Assembly: GCA_963698565.1 (NCBI GenBank)
Contig: CAVORH010000026.1
Location: 1-64,000, forward strand
Direction of reading: 5' to 3'
Length of the DNA stretch: 64,000 nt
Source of the DNA: Sva-07 sp963698565
GTDB taxonomy: Bacteria > Actinomycetota > Acidimicrobiia > Acidimicrobiales > Ilumatobacteraceae
Below, one piece after another: positions 1-8,668 of the stretch. The notes under the pieces are model-generated. The model saw nothing but the letters and a program-made list of their open reading frames with translations. It had not been told where the DNA came from and did not search any database. The position numbers were made by a program, and so were the translations under genes. Each line of letters begins with the position of its first letter. Positions within the stretch are counted from its first letter, which is position 1.

Positions 1-1194
1 TCGTTCCACAGCACGTCAGCGGGCAGCTGTTGCAGCCAATCGGCAACGAGATCGGAGTGGCCGTACCGGACGCGATCGCCACACACCCGCTTGATGAGCG
101 CTACAGCGCGCTCCGGTCTGGGGTCCTCGAGCGCCAGTTCGATCGCGGCGTCCATCAGCCCGACGTCCTGGTACCACTCGATGGCGCGGGTTCGTGTCGC
201 CGATGTGGCGTCGGTCTCGGCCGATCGTCCACGTGCCAGAAGCTGCTCGGCGAACATCGGGTGCACGGTGAACGCCGGCGGATCCATCGACAGCGGCTCG
301 ACCAACAGCTGCGCTCGACGAGTTCGGCGAGCAGCGCGGCTGCATCGGTGCGATCGAGGATCAGGTCGCAGAGCGGGGGATCGAGCCGGCGCAGCGGTGC
401 GGTCGCCTCGAGCAGCGCGAGCTGGTCGGCCGACAGCGACGGGATCACCTCGTTGTCGAGGTACCGACGAACGAGGCGGGTGTGTTCGGCGGCGACGGCC
501 GCCGGGACATGGTGGCCGATCTGGCGGGCACGCGTGCGGCGAGGGAGAGGCCCATCGCCCAGCCGTGGACGCGGCGCTGCATCCGTTCTATCTCGTCATC
601 GGACACGTCGGGAACGCCGAGCGTGGCAAGCAGCTGTCGTGCTTCTGTGTCGTCGAAGCGGAAGTCGCGTTCGTCGATCTCCACGGGCTGGCGGTCGGTC
701 GCCACTCGTCGCCAGTCGGAGATGTCGACCTCGCGACCGGCGATGATCACCATGAGTTCGGGCGGTCGTTGGGCGAGACACGTGGCGAGGGTGCGCGCGA
801 GTTCGGCGGCACCCTGAACGCCCGACTCGTCGACGACGAGGACGACTGGTCGGCGTCGGGTCCGGGCCGCACGGCTGAGTGCTGCGACCACTGCGGGCAG
901 GTCGAGGGGCTGGTCGTCCGACGATTGCAGCCCGAGTTCGTCCGCGAGCCGCTCGGCGAACTCGTCCTCGTTGGGCGACGTCAGCTCGATCGACACCACA
1001 TCGAACTCCGTTCCCGCGCCGGCGGTCCAGTCGCGGAGCAGCGCGGTCTTTCCGTAGCCGGCGCCGGCGTGTATCACGACGACTCCGCTGTGGACGACGT
1101 CGGCAAGTCGACGGTTGAGTCGGGGGCGGGGGACGGCCTCGTGCTCGGGGCGCACTGGTCCAGCCGCGTCTGCGGGGATCGGTTGCTCGCCCAT
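1..1194 (-). pseudogene. MalT/LuxR-type STAND ATPase, broken by two frameshifts and cut by the window edge
   Basis: The gene starts at ATG 1192-1194 and reads an ATP-binding N-terminus with P-loop GAGYGKT and a Walker B-like VVLVVDES, as in the ATPase part of MalT-type regulators. The first frame runs to a stop at 445, but homologous-looking sequence (GWAMGLSLAAR, then RQIGHHVPAAVAAEHT, then NEVIPSLSADQLALLE) changes frame near 525-545. It changes again near 310, where ELVER passes into QLLVEPLSMDPPAFTVHP and remains open to base 1. Both shifts have the same sense, each equal to one missing base. Any C-terminal LuxR-type DNA-binding domain would lie outside the window. I infer a decayed regulator; two sequencing errors in one gene are possible but less likely, since almost every other gene here is intact. 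Confidence 0.7.
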
Positions 1195-1303
1195 GCGCCG
1201 CGATGTTAGAGGCTCTCGACCGCGGTCCGTTCACCCCGGGCGATGCAGGAATCACCCTCCGGCGCCTTGGCCTCGGAGGAACTCGCTCGCAAGGCTGTGA
1301 TTC

Positions 1304-2842
1304 TTGACAGTGCCGAACGCCTCGCCGGACACCTCGACGGACGCGGCGCACGGGCCGCCATCGATGCTGGCGTCGCTGTCGGCCCTCGGGGTGATGGTGG
1401 TGGCGATCCTCGTGGCCGTGTTCCTGTTCGGCGGCGAGGTCGACTCGGGGCCGCTACAGGTCGCGATGACACTTGGCTTGGCGGCTGCCGTCCTGATTGC
1501 GGCGGCATCGGCCCGCGAGCGGCCGAAGGAGCTGCTCGGCGAGGCGATGGTCAGCGGGATCACGTCGGCGATCGCCACGTTCTTCGTGATCATCGCGATC
1601 GGGATGCTGGTGTCGTCGCTGCTGCTCGCCGGCACCATCCCCACGATGCTCTCGTACGGTGCCGAGCTGGCAACGCCGTCCGTGCTGTATCCGGTGGCGC
1701 TGGTCCTCGCCACGTTCATCGGAGTCATCCTCGGGAGTTCCTTCACCACGGTCGCCGGTCTCGGCGTTCCGTTCGTCGCGCTGGCCCCGCTGATGGGTCT
1801 CTCGCCGGAGATCACGGCTGCGGCGGTGGTCGCGGGGGCGTTCACGGGTGACGGGATCGCCCGGGTGTCGGACACGCTCGTGCTGACCGTCGACATGGTG
1901 GGCGGTGTCACCCCGGCGAGGCAGTCGGCGCTGATGCTCCGACTGCTGGCGCCCGCGTGGATTGCGACCCTCGTCCTCATGGTCGTGCTCGGCATCCGTG
2001 ACGGCGGTGGCTCGTTCGACGGGGCAGCGGTGACCAAGGTGATCGAGACGGAGTTCTCCGTGTCGTTGCTCTGTCTGCTCCCATTGATCGTCGTGTTCGT
2101 CATGTCATCGCGTGCGACGGCGTTCTTCGCGGTGCTCGCGGGCGCGCTGTCGGCGGTCGTCCTCGCGGGGTTCATGCAACGCGACCTGATCGAACGCCTC
2201 GCCGATGACGACCGGGCCTACATCGTCCAGTGGGCCGAGGTCAGTATCGACACGCTCGCGAACGGCTTCGAACTCAACAGTGCGACCGCTGAACTCAACG
2301 ACGTGTTCTTCGGCGGGGGAGCGGTGGGCCTGCTGCCGACGGTCTGGCTGATCCTGGTGGCCTCCGCCTATGGAGGGCTGATGTCGAGAACCGGGATGCT
2401 GACGACGGCGATCGCGCCGCTGCTGCGCTGGGCCAAGACGCCGAGTCGGCTCATCGTGGCATCGGCGGCGACCACGACCGGTTTCAATCTCGCGATGGCC
2501 GATCCCTACGTCTCCATCATCGTCGGGTCGGAGACCTATCGGGACCGTTTCAAGCAGGCCCGACTGGAACCGGTCGCGCAGTCGGCATCGATCGCTGCGT
2601 CGGGGTCACTGCTCTCGAGCATCATCCCGTGGAACGTGCACGGCGCCTTCGTCGCCGGGGTGCTCGGCCTCGGGACGCTCAGTTTCGCCGGGTACGCGGT
2701 CGTCATCTGGGCGACGCCGCTCGTCCTGATCGCCGCAGCGATCTGGCTCTCGCGCAAGGACGTGATCCCGCCGGCGACGGATCCGGACGCCGTCTACGGC
2801 GCCGCCCCCGTCAAACCGCCCGAGCGACGGACGTCGATTTGA
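1304..2842 (+). CDS. NhaC-family Na+/H+ antiporter
   Basis: A 512-residue integral membrane protein with about a dozen hydrophobic segments. It has the glycine-rich helices and the conserved polar stretches around FTGDGIARVSDT (about residues 180-200) and FNLAMADPYVSIIVG (about 390-405) expected of the NhaC branch of the ion transporter superfamily. The likely role is exchange of external protons for cytoplasmic sodium. The long start is a TTG at 1304; a GTG at 1310 is in frame and equally possible, and I see no clear ribosome-binding site to decide. It is divergent from the broken MalT-type gene and followed closely by a SulP stump. Substrate specificity cannot be read from the sequence. Confidence 0.8.
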   Translation: MTVPNASPDTSTDAAHGPPSMLASLSALGVMVVAILVAVFLFGGEVDSGPLQVAMTLGLAAAVLIAAASARERPKELLGEAMVSGITSAIATFFVIIAIGMLVSSLLLAGTIPTMLSYGAELATPSVLYPVALVLATFIGVILGSSFTTVAGLGVPFVALAPLMGLSPEITAAAVVAGAFTGDGIARVSDTLVLTVDMVGGVTPARQSALMLRLLAPAWIATLVLMVVLGIRDGGGSFDGAAVTKVIETEFSVSLLCLLPLIVVFVMSSRATAFFAVLAGALSAVVLAGFMQRDLIERLADDDRAYIVQWAEVSIDTLANGFELNSATAELNDVFFGGGAVGLLPTVWLILVASAYGGLMSRTGMLTTAIAPLLRWAKTPSRLIVASAATTTGFNLAMADPYVSIIVGSETYRDRFKQARLEPVAQSASIAASGSLLSSIIPWNVHGAFVAGVLGLGTLSFAGYAVVIWATPLVLIAAAIWLSRKDVIPPATDPDAVYGAAPVKPPERRTSI

Positions 2843-2858
2843 ACCGCGACGCCGGCGA

Positions 2859-3047
2859 ATGATCTCGAACTTCTTCGACCGTCGATCGGCCAAGAAGGAC
2901 GTCGCGGCAGGTCTCACACTCGCGGTCGAGAGCGTTCCGGACGGGATGGCAGTCGGCACACTCGCGGCGATCTCCACGGTTGAGCACGAGCACTTCGTGG
3001 ACGAGGCGACCACTCGACATCGGCCCAAGTCCCGCGCCAGAGAATGA
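2859..3047 (+). pseudogene. Truncated SulP-type anion permease N-terminus
   Basis: The 62-codon frame begins with about 40 residues typical of the start of SulP permeases (KKDVAAGLTLAVESVPDGMA then VGTLAAI). It then turns into unrelated polar sequence and stops. A full SulP protein has about 500 residues with ten or more membrane helices, so only the first amphipathic segment and part of helix 1 remain. It starts 16 bp after the NhaC stop. I read it as the stump of a transporter gene lost when the neighbouring mobile region was rearranged; a short expressed peptide cannot be excluded. Confidence 0.55.
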
Positions 3048-3101
3048 CGACCTGGTCATCGCACGCGTGACGCGAGAGATGCCGCCGCGTATCATTCAGC
3101 G

Positions 3102-3278
3102 ATGAGCAGTGCCGCTCCAGATCAGCGTGATGTGCCCCACGGCACCGCGTTGTCGCCCCGCGACCTGACGGCGGACGATCTGGCGGGGGCTCCCGTGCTG
3201 CCGTCGGCTGACGTTCTCGTGATCGAGGACCTGACAGCCGATGAAGACGAGGCGTTCGCTTCCGCACTTCGACGGTGA
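3102..3278 (+). CDS. Small antitoxin-like protein upstream of a PIN toxin remnant
   Basis: A 58-residue acidic protein (start MSSAAPDQRD, end ASALRR). Its stop overlaps the GTG of the next frame by 4 bp (GTGA), the usual arrangement of VapB-VapC type pairs. The next frame begins like a PIN-domain toxin, so the role as antitoxin is inferred from position and size; I recognise no DNA-binding fold. A GTGACG...TATCAT promoter-like pair with 17-bp spacing (3067-3095) ends 6 bp before the ATG, which suggests a leaderless mRNA. An antitoxin without an intact toxin may simply be decaying. Confidence 0.55.
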   Translation: MSSAAPDQRDVPHGTALSPRDLTADDLAGAPVLPSADVLVIEDLTADEDEAFASALRR

Positions 3279-3380
3279 GACTTGTTGTCGACACCGGCGT
3301 GTTCAGTCCTGCGCTCAGTCGGCGACGTCGCCCCGACCTCGAGCACCACGTCGAACTGCTCGCCGGTAATCAGTCCGGCC
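3275..3380 (+). pseudogene. PIN-domain (VapC-type) toxin, 3'-truncated
   Basis: The frame starting at GTG 3275 reads VRLVVDTGVFSPALSRRRRP and then DLEHHVELLAGNQ. This matches the first beta strand and helix of PIN RNases, with the first catalytic Asp in VVDTGVFS. After about 35 codons the frame runs antisense to the recombinase gene and loses any resemblance. PIN toxins normally have 120-140 residues with three or four acidic catalytic residues, so this copy is inactive. The break lies next to the end of the recombinase gene, consistent with damage by insertion or deletion of a mobile element. The exact break point is approximate. Confidence 0.6.
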
Positions 3381-3398
3381 ACGCGACACAATCGGGCG

Positions 3399-4553
3399 CT
3401 ATCGACGTCCGAGAACGTCGCCGAGGACGGTCCCGCCATCGACGGTTGGTCGGATCCGGTGGCGATAGTGCCGCTGGAGCATTCGGAGGTCCTTGTGGCC
3501 GAGTTGATCGGCGACCTGCTCGATGGGCATCCCGGCGTCGGACATCAGCGAGGCAGCCGAGTGGCGCAACTCGTTGGGTGTCCATCCGTCGAGTCCGGCC
3601 TTCTTCGCAACGACATCGAATTCTCGGCGGCACGCGGCTGGGTCTGTCGGTCGACCGGTGGGGGAGGTGAACACGAGATCCTCCTCGCCGACCCACATCT
3701 CGCCGATCTCGAGACGGTGGCGAGCATGCTCCCGCCGATGGCGGCGAAGCGAATCGAGCACTGGCTCGGGAGCGGTGAGTGACCGAACGGATTGAGCGGT
3801 CTTCGGATCGGAGATGATCGAACGGCCCGTGGCGTCTCGGCGACGTGCTCTCCAGATGTGGATCACGCCTGACTCGAAGTCGATGTCCGGCCACGACAGG
3901 CCCGCCGCCTCGCCGGGTCGGAGACCGAGGAAGAGCATGGTCGTCCACATGGCTTCGAGGGGCGTGCCCGATGCGGCGGCGAGCAGCGACTGTGCCTGGT
4001 CGAGCGTGAGCGAGCGGCCCTCCTTCGCTGGTCGAGACGACGCCGGGAGTTCGACGACCGAAGCGATGTTCCGAAACACGATCTCGCGTCGCACCGCCCA
4101 GTTCAGAACCTGCGACAAGGTGCCGCGTACCTTCTCCAGCGACGCTCGCGACAGGCCGGCATCGGCGCGTGCCGCCAACGCCGATTCGACGCGCTCGGGA
4201 GTCAGCGTTCGGACGCGGGTGCTGCCGAGTTCCGCCCGCAGGATCCCCAGCGCCCAGCGGTGTCGCATGAGCGTCGAGCCGGAGATGTCGCGGCCGGCGA
4301 GCACCTTGGAATCCCACTCCGTGAGCAGCGCGCCGAGGGTCAGGTTCCCGTCGGCGATCGGCTTGCCGTCGTCGATCGAGCGGAGCAGGTGGCGAAGCTC
4401 CTTCTTCGCGGCGGCCTCGGTCAGGGCAGTGACGCGACGCTTGCGACCGTCGACGACGACCTGGGCGATCCACCGCTCGACAGGTCCGTCCTTGCGCTCG
4501 ACCATCACGCGATAGACGGAGCCTTCGCCGTTTCCTCGATGCTGGTTCGGCAC
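3399..4553 (-). CDS. Tyrosine recombinase (phage/island-type integrase)
   Basis: A site-specific recombinase of the lambda-integrase type. I place the start at GTG 4551-4553 because GAAGGAG lies six bases upstream; that gives 384 residues, normal for actinobacterial integrases. The N-terminus has an arm-binding-like segment (GNGEGSVYR), then a SAM-like core-binding domain (about 75-170), then the catalytic domain with Arg in LGLRPGEA, a Lys-containing DPKTAQ hairpin, His and Arg in ELRHSA, His in QLGHKD and the Tyr nucleophile in RHYRHR. It looks intact. Its 5' end lies 150 bp from a tRNA-Val 3'-end repeat at 4704-4740, which I take to be an attachment site it used. Confidence 0.9.
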   Translation of the reverse strand: MPNQHRGNGEGSVYRVMVERKDGPVERWIAQVVVDGRKRRVTALTEAAAKKELRHLLRSIDDGKPIADGNLTLGALLTEWDSKVLAGRDISGSTLMRHRWALGILRAELGSTRVRTLTPERVESALAARADAGLSRASLEKVRGTLSQVLNWAVRREIVFRNIASVVELPASSRPAKEGRSLTLDQAQSLLAAASGTPLEAMWTTMLFLGLRPGEAAGLSWPDIDFESGVIHIWRARRRDATGRSIISDPKTAQSVRSLTAPEPVLDSLRRHRREHARHRLEIGEMWVGEEDLVFTSPTGRPTDPAACRREFDVVAKKAGLDGWTPNELRHSAASLMSDAGMPIEQVADQLGHKDLRMLQRHYRHRIRPTVDGGTVLGDVLGRR

Positions 4554-4703
4554 GATGTCTCCTTCGCGCAGTGGGCAACGCAGTGGGCAACGGCAGCGTA
4601 CATCGGCGGACGACCAAGAACTCGGGTCGGCCAAAGATACCTGCTAGCAGGACATATGCGGACGTTGACGGACGTTCCACGGACGTCGCTGGACTCCCTT
4701 ACA

Positions 4704-4740
4704 AGGAAGATGTCGGGGGTTCGAGTCCCTCTGCGCCCAC
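4704..4740 (+). repeat. tRNA-Val 3'-end attachment-type repeat, copy 1
   Basis: A 37-bp sequence with a T arm (GGGGG TTCGAGT CCCTC), acceptor 3' strand TGCGCCC and discriminator A, identical to 7984-8020. Similarity extends left through an anticodon loop CTTACAA (TAC, valine) at 4699-4705, but no D arm or 5' acceptor strand is present, so this is not a functional tRNA. Integrases often target the 3' half of tRNA genes and leave such direct repeats. The stretch 4554-4866 holds nothing else that I recognise. Confidence 0.75.
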
Positions 4741-4866
4741 GAAATGCCTGCTCAGAGGACCTTTCTGGCGCCACTGGCCAACCTCGTCGAGGCAATGTAC
4801 TCGCCGTGGACACAAATCTCCGGCGGTGGAGTGGCTGCATTGGCAGGAGGTCTGGGACACTGAGGT

Positions 4867-7839
4867 GTGCGAGTGCCGGCTGCCACCACGAAGTCTTTTC
4901 GCCGAATCGGTGCGATCGCCGTTTCGTGCGTATTCGTCGCTGCCTGCTCTGGGGCGAGCGGCGATGTCGGCGACGCCGACGGAGACGCCCCGGAGGCGGC
5001 CGCGTCCATGCTCGGCGACGACACACCCGACGCGGTAATCAGCGGCAACGTCGACCGGGCGATCGATCTGCTGCCCGCCGACACCAGGGGGGTGTTCGCC
5101 GTCGACCTCGCATCGCTGTTCAGCGACAACGCCACCGACGCGGCCGCCGCTCTGCTGAGTGGTAGTGCGCCGATGTTCGGCGACGTGTTCCGTGCGATCG
5201 GGTCGCTCGCCCCGGCCTCGATCATGCGCGACATCTCCACGGCACTGCTGGTTCAGACGACCGAGCCCGACGACCATCTCCTGCTCCTGGCCGAGGTCGA
5301 CGGAGCACCGCCAGAGGATGTCGTCGACGGCGATGGCAATCGGCTCGTCGTGCTGCCCGGTGGCCTCCTCGTCGCCGGGCGCGAGTCGGTCGTGGCGTCC
5401 GCGCTCGATGTCGCGAGCGGCGCAGATCCGTCCGGGTCGAGCCCCATCGCTCCCTACCTCGATGTGCTCGTGGACGACGCCGATGTCAGCTTTGCGTACG
5501 GCTTGCCTGGCCTGTTCGGCGACGTCGAGGTCGACCGTTCCTTGCGCAGTGCCGCGGTGGTGAGCGGTCGACTCGACATCGATGACGCCGAGTTGTCGGG
5601 CGAAGTGGCCTTCCACACCCCCAATGCGGCGACGTTCGTCGAGTCGTTCAACTCGCTCGACCGCCACGGGCTCGGCGCGCCCGATTCAGCCCTGAAGCCC
5701 TTGGTCCTCGCCGAAGCGGAAGGCGACACGACGCTCGACCGCGTCGTGGTCTCGGTGCCGTCGACACCGCTCGACCCCACCGCCGAACAGGCCCTCGAAT
5801 TGCGCAACGTGTTCAAGAAGCTGCTCGTCGGCATGGAAGCCCACGAGTATGCGGAGGAGGTCGTCGATGGCGGCGCCCCGTGGTTCGACCTCATCGTCAA
5901 GAGCGAAGCCGACGGCGACGATCCGCCGTCGCCGGCGTCGGTGTTCTTCCGATGGGAGTTCCGAGACGAAGCAGCGAGGGCGGCGTTCGAGGAGAACGAA
6001 CTGCCGGAGGGCTTCCGGTTGGCACCGACCCGGTTCTTCGAGAGCGACGACCCCGAGGGGGAGTACTTCTTCCTGCTCAATCTGTACAACGCCGGCGGCG
6101 GCTCGATCGTCGGTGGTGCCCGAGCCGAGTGGGACGTCTACGTCTACTCGCCGGAGGGCGGGCCAGATCCCAACCCGGGCGAGCGGCCGCGCTTCTTCGT
6201 CGTCGACGCGCTGGCCGAGTCGGTGTCGTTCGACTCGGTCAACCTCGTGACGCCGGCCGAACCGCTGTCGCACGACCTCGTCGACGGCGTCGTCAGGTCC
6301 AGCGTGCAGCGCGTGGAGGGTGACGGCCCGGTGCCGGTGTGGTCGTCGACGTTCCCGGCGCCCGGCCCGGCCGAGAGCGAGGTCGCACGCTTCACGCGTG
6401 AGATGGCGATCGGCAACGACTTCATCTATTGGGGCTACGGCGCCGCCGACCGGGTGCTCTACAACGCCACGACCTTCAACCACGACGCCTACTTCGTCGA
6501 CCCTGCCGAGGTCGACTTCGTCGACAACTCGCGGTGGGCGCAGTACCTGAAGCCGGAGTTGTTCGACGTGGTCTACTACGAGAACACGCTCGACTACGTC
6601 GTGTCGCCGTTGACCAACCTCGAATCGGACCAGCTCGACATCACCCCCGAGTGGCGTGAGGAGCTGCTCGGCTTCGCCAACAACGGACACCAGGAGGGCC
6701 TGATGCGCAAGGCCGTCGAGCAGCTGTTCCGAGGGCAGGGAGACCCGATGGTCGGCTACCGCGTCAGCAACGAGATCCCGTCGGCGTACTACCACTTCGA
6801 AGTGACCGACCCCGACCGGCTGGCGGCAACGCTCGACCTCCCGGCCGGTCACGTGCTCGCCCCGACTTCGATCTTCGAGGGCGGACCCGAGGCCTACTAT
6901 CTCACCCTGTCGGTCGCCGAGATCGACGGGTCGCCCCACGGCCCGAGTGCCGAGTGGAGTGTGTACACCGATACCGGCGACGGGCGCCCGAAGCAGTTGG
7001 TCATCGACCGGATGACCGCCGATGTCGCTGTCGACCCGATCGAGATCCTCAAGCTGCCGGACCTGGTCGAACACGTGGCCGACGGGGACCGCGTCGAGAC
7101 CACCCTGTCGGGCGGTGACATCGAGTTCGCCGCCGAGCTCTCGACGTCAGGCGCATCCCGGCAGGAGCTCTCGATGGACTGGGTCGAAACGGGCGACGTC
7201 GTATGCCACCTCAACGGGATCTGCGATGCGCTGTACTACGACGCCGAGACGCTCGACGTGCCCGTCGGTGTCCCGGCCGAAGTCACCATCGAGTCGTTCG
7301 CGACGCCGTGGAACGACCTGATCGACACCATGCCGGCTGCTGTCTTCTTCCGTGACAACGCGCAGGACTATGCGGTCAAGCGGTGGTACAACCTCGATGT
7401 CGCCGTCGACGAGTTGCCGTTCTCCGGTATCGAGAACGCCACCCACACCATCACCGGGACCGGCACCCTCGACGGTCGTGACACCGACGTGGTCGACTCC
7501 GTCTACCGCTATACCGGCGATGCAGTGATCGAGGACGGCAAGCTGAGGTTCGCCATCGACCAGGAGATCGACAATGCGCTGGGCCTCGGCAACATCTACA
7601 CGACCGGCAGCTTCGACTTGGAGACTGGAACCGGCACCCAGACCGTCGTCGACTGCCTCGGCCCGGCGCTGCTGTGCAGCGACGTGGTCAACGGCGCCAC
7701 CACGATCTACACCGCTGGCGACCTCGATGCGTCGAATCCGGGAGAGATCTCCTGGCGGGTCGATGTCGCCGTGCTGCTCAGCGGCAGCTTCGGCAGTGCT
7801 GACAGCGCGTCCGTCTTCGTCGCGCAACGCACGGACTGA
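4867..7839 (+). CDS. Large secreted lipoprotein of unknown function with an internal duplication
   Basis: A 990-residue protein with an Arg-containing N-terminus, a hydrophobic segment and a lipobox ending at Cys27 (FVAAC), so probably a lipoprotein on the outer face of the membrane. Residues about 55-275 (LLPADTRGVFAVDLASL... up to FNSL) resemble DUF3352-like secreted proteins. Two later stretches, about 350-480 and 635-770, share a pattern: FxxEVxDxxxxAA, then LPxGxxLAPTxxFE, then AEWxVY, then a polar strand. They look like an internal duplication, possibly of an acetoacetate-decarboxylase-like fold, which is speculative. It is the only gene between the two tRNA-Val repeats. No catalytic motif is evident. 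The start is GTG 4867; GTG 4873 is also possible. Confidence 0.75.
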   Translation: MRVPAATTKSFRRIGAIAVSCVFVAACSGASGDVGDADGDAPEAAASMLGDDTPDAVISGNVDRAIDLLPADTRGVFAVDLASLFSDNATDAAAALLSGSAPMFGDVFRAIGSLAPASIMRDISTALLVQTTEPDDHLLLLAEVDGAPPEDVVDGDGNRLVVLPGGLLVAGRESVVASALDVASGADPSGSSPIAPYLDVLVDDADVSFAYGLPGLFGDVEVDRSLRSAAVVSGRLDIDDAELSGEVAFHTPNAATFVESFNSLDRHGLGAPDSALKPLVLAEAEGDTTLDRVVVSVPSTPLDPTAEQALELRNVFKKLLVGMEAHEYAEEVVDGGAPWFDLIVKSEADGDDPPSPASVFFRWEFRDEAARAAFEENELPEGFRLAPTRFFESDDPEGEYFFLLNLYNAGGGSIVGGARAEWDVYVYSPEGGPDPNPGERPRFFVVDALAESVSFDSVNLVTPAEPLSHDLVDGVVRSSVQRVEGDGPVPVWSSTFPAPGPAESEVARFTREMAIGNDFIYWGYGAADRVLYNATTFNHDAYFVDPAEVDFVDNSRWAQYLKPELFDVVYYENTLDYVVSPLTNLESDQLDITPEWREELLGFANNGHQEGLMRKAVEQLFRGQGDPMVGYRVSNEIPSAYYHFEVTDPDRLAATLDLPAGHVLAPTSIFEGGPEAYYLTLSVAEIDGSPHGPSAEWSVYTDTGDGRPKQLVIDRMTADVAVDPIEILKLPDLVEHVADGDRVETTLSGGDIEFAAELSTSGASRQELSMDWVETGDVVCHLNGICDALYYDAETLDVPVGVPAEVTIESFATPWNDLIDTMPAAVFFRDNAQDYAVKRWYNLDVAVDELPFSGIENATHTITGTGTLDGRDTDVVDSVYRYTGDAVIEDGKLRFAIDQEIDNALGLGNIYTTGSFDLETGTGTQTVVDCLGPALLCSDVVNGATTIYTAGDLDASNPGEISWRVDVAVLLSGSFGSADSASVFVAQRTD

Positions 7840-7983
7840 GCCCGATCCGGCCTGAGCTGCGATCGCGGAGGGCATCACCTTGCCGTCTCGGTCCGGTCGT
7901 CGAACCAGCGGGTGCCCGCTCCCGCTGCCACGCTCCGTGGTGGGAACGGCCTTCACCTCTCGCTATACGCGGATCCCCTCACC

Positions 7984-8020
7984 AGGAAGATGTCGGGGGT
8001 TCGAGTCCCTCTGCGCCCAC
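7984..8020 (+). repeat. tRNA-Val 3'-end attachment-type repeat, copy 2
   Basis: A perfect 37-bp direct copy of 4704-4740, followed by CC rather than CG. The left-hand anticodon-loop part is diverged (CCTCACCA) and there is no 5' tRNA half. The stretch 7840-8268 holds no convincing gene apart from this repeat. Together the two copies bracket a 3.2-kb segment that contains only the lipoprotein gene. Confidence 0.75.
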
Positions 8021-8268
8021 CGTGTGATGTCGCGAGACATCGACGACAGACCGGACCTACATCAGGGTCCGGATCGTCTGGGTTCCGGGGTCCTTTGGGT
8101 CCGCCTGGGGGTCGTCCGGTGCCGTGGTAGCGGCTGCGATCCGTCGCTGAACCGCCGGGCACCCGAGTCCAGCGTGCACTGTCGGAATCGACCGACCGGC
8201 AGGACCGAAGGGGCGTTGTGCTCGGTTCGGGCCTCGAGCCGGTCCGTTCTCGATCTACGCTCGCGGTC

Positions 8269-8514
8269 GTGAGGGGTCCGGAGCAGCGTCGGTACGACCG
8301 CAGCTGGAAGCTCGCTGCATCGCTGCTCGGCATCGTGGCGATCGTGGCTGCCAGCGCAGCGGTCGGTCTCCTCGACCTCGACGCTCGATGGGAACTCGTC
8401 GTCTACTTCGCGGTCATGGCGATCGTGCTCATCGGCGGAACGCTCTGGCTCGTGCCCAGCTCCCGCGCAGAGCAGGTGCGCCGAACCGCCGGCAGGACTG
8501 ACCCCCGGCATTGA
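8269..8514 (+). CDS. Small two-helix membrane protein, unknown function
   Basis: An 81-residue protein from GTG 8269 (98 residues if the in-frame GTG at 8218 is used; no ribosome-binding site decides). It has a short charged N-terminus, two hydrophobic helices (LAASLLGIVAIVAASAAVG and LVVYFAVMAIVLIGGTLWLV) separated by an acidic turn, and a basic tail. This is the layout of many actinobacterial small membrane proteins. I recognise no family. It stands alone after the second tRNA-like repeat; 8515-8668 looks empty. Confidence 0.5.
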   Translation: MRGPEQRRYDRSWKLAASLLGIVAIVAASAAVGLLDLDARWELVVYFAVMAIVLIGGTLWLVPSSRAEQVRRTAGRTDPRH

Positions 8515-8668
8515 CGCACGGGTGCCTCAGTCGGCGGTCGGGAAGTTCGGGTCCGCGACGTCGTTGGGGCGCTGGCACCTTGGCGTCGCGTCGCGGTGAT
8601 CCGCTGGTTGCTCTCGACATCCTGTCAGGCCGACGGTGAAGCCGACGTGGGACTGATCGAATGCCCGA

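Noticed and set aside
4681..4741. Possible intact tRNA-Val gene
   Set aside because: The D arm and 5' acceptor strand are absent; only the anticodon-loop, T-arm and 3' acceptor parts are present.
4571..5038. Plus-strand frame with a tRNA-like translated stretch (KEDVGGSSPSAPTK)
   Set aside because: This is the translation of the tRNA-Val 3' end, a common false gene at integration sites.
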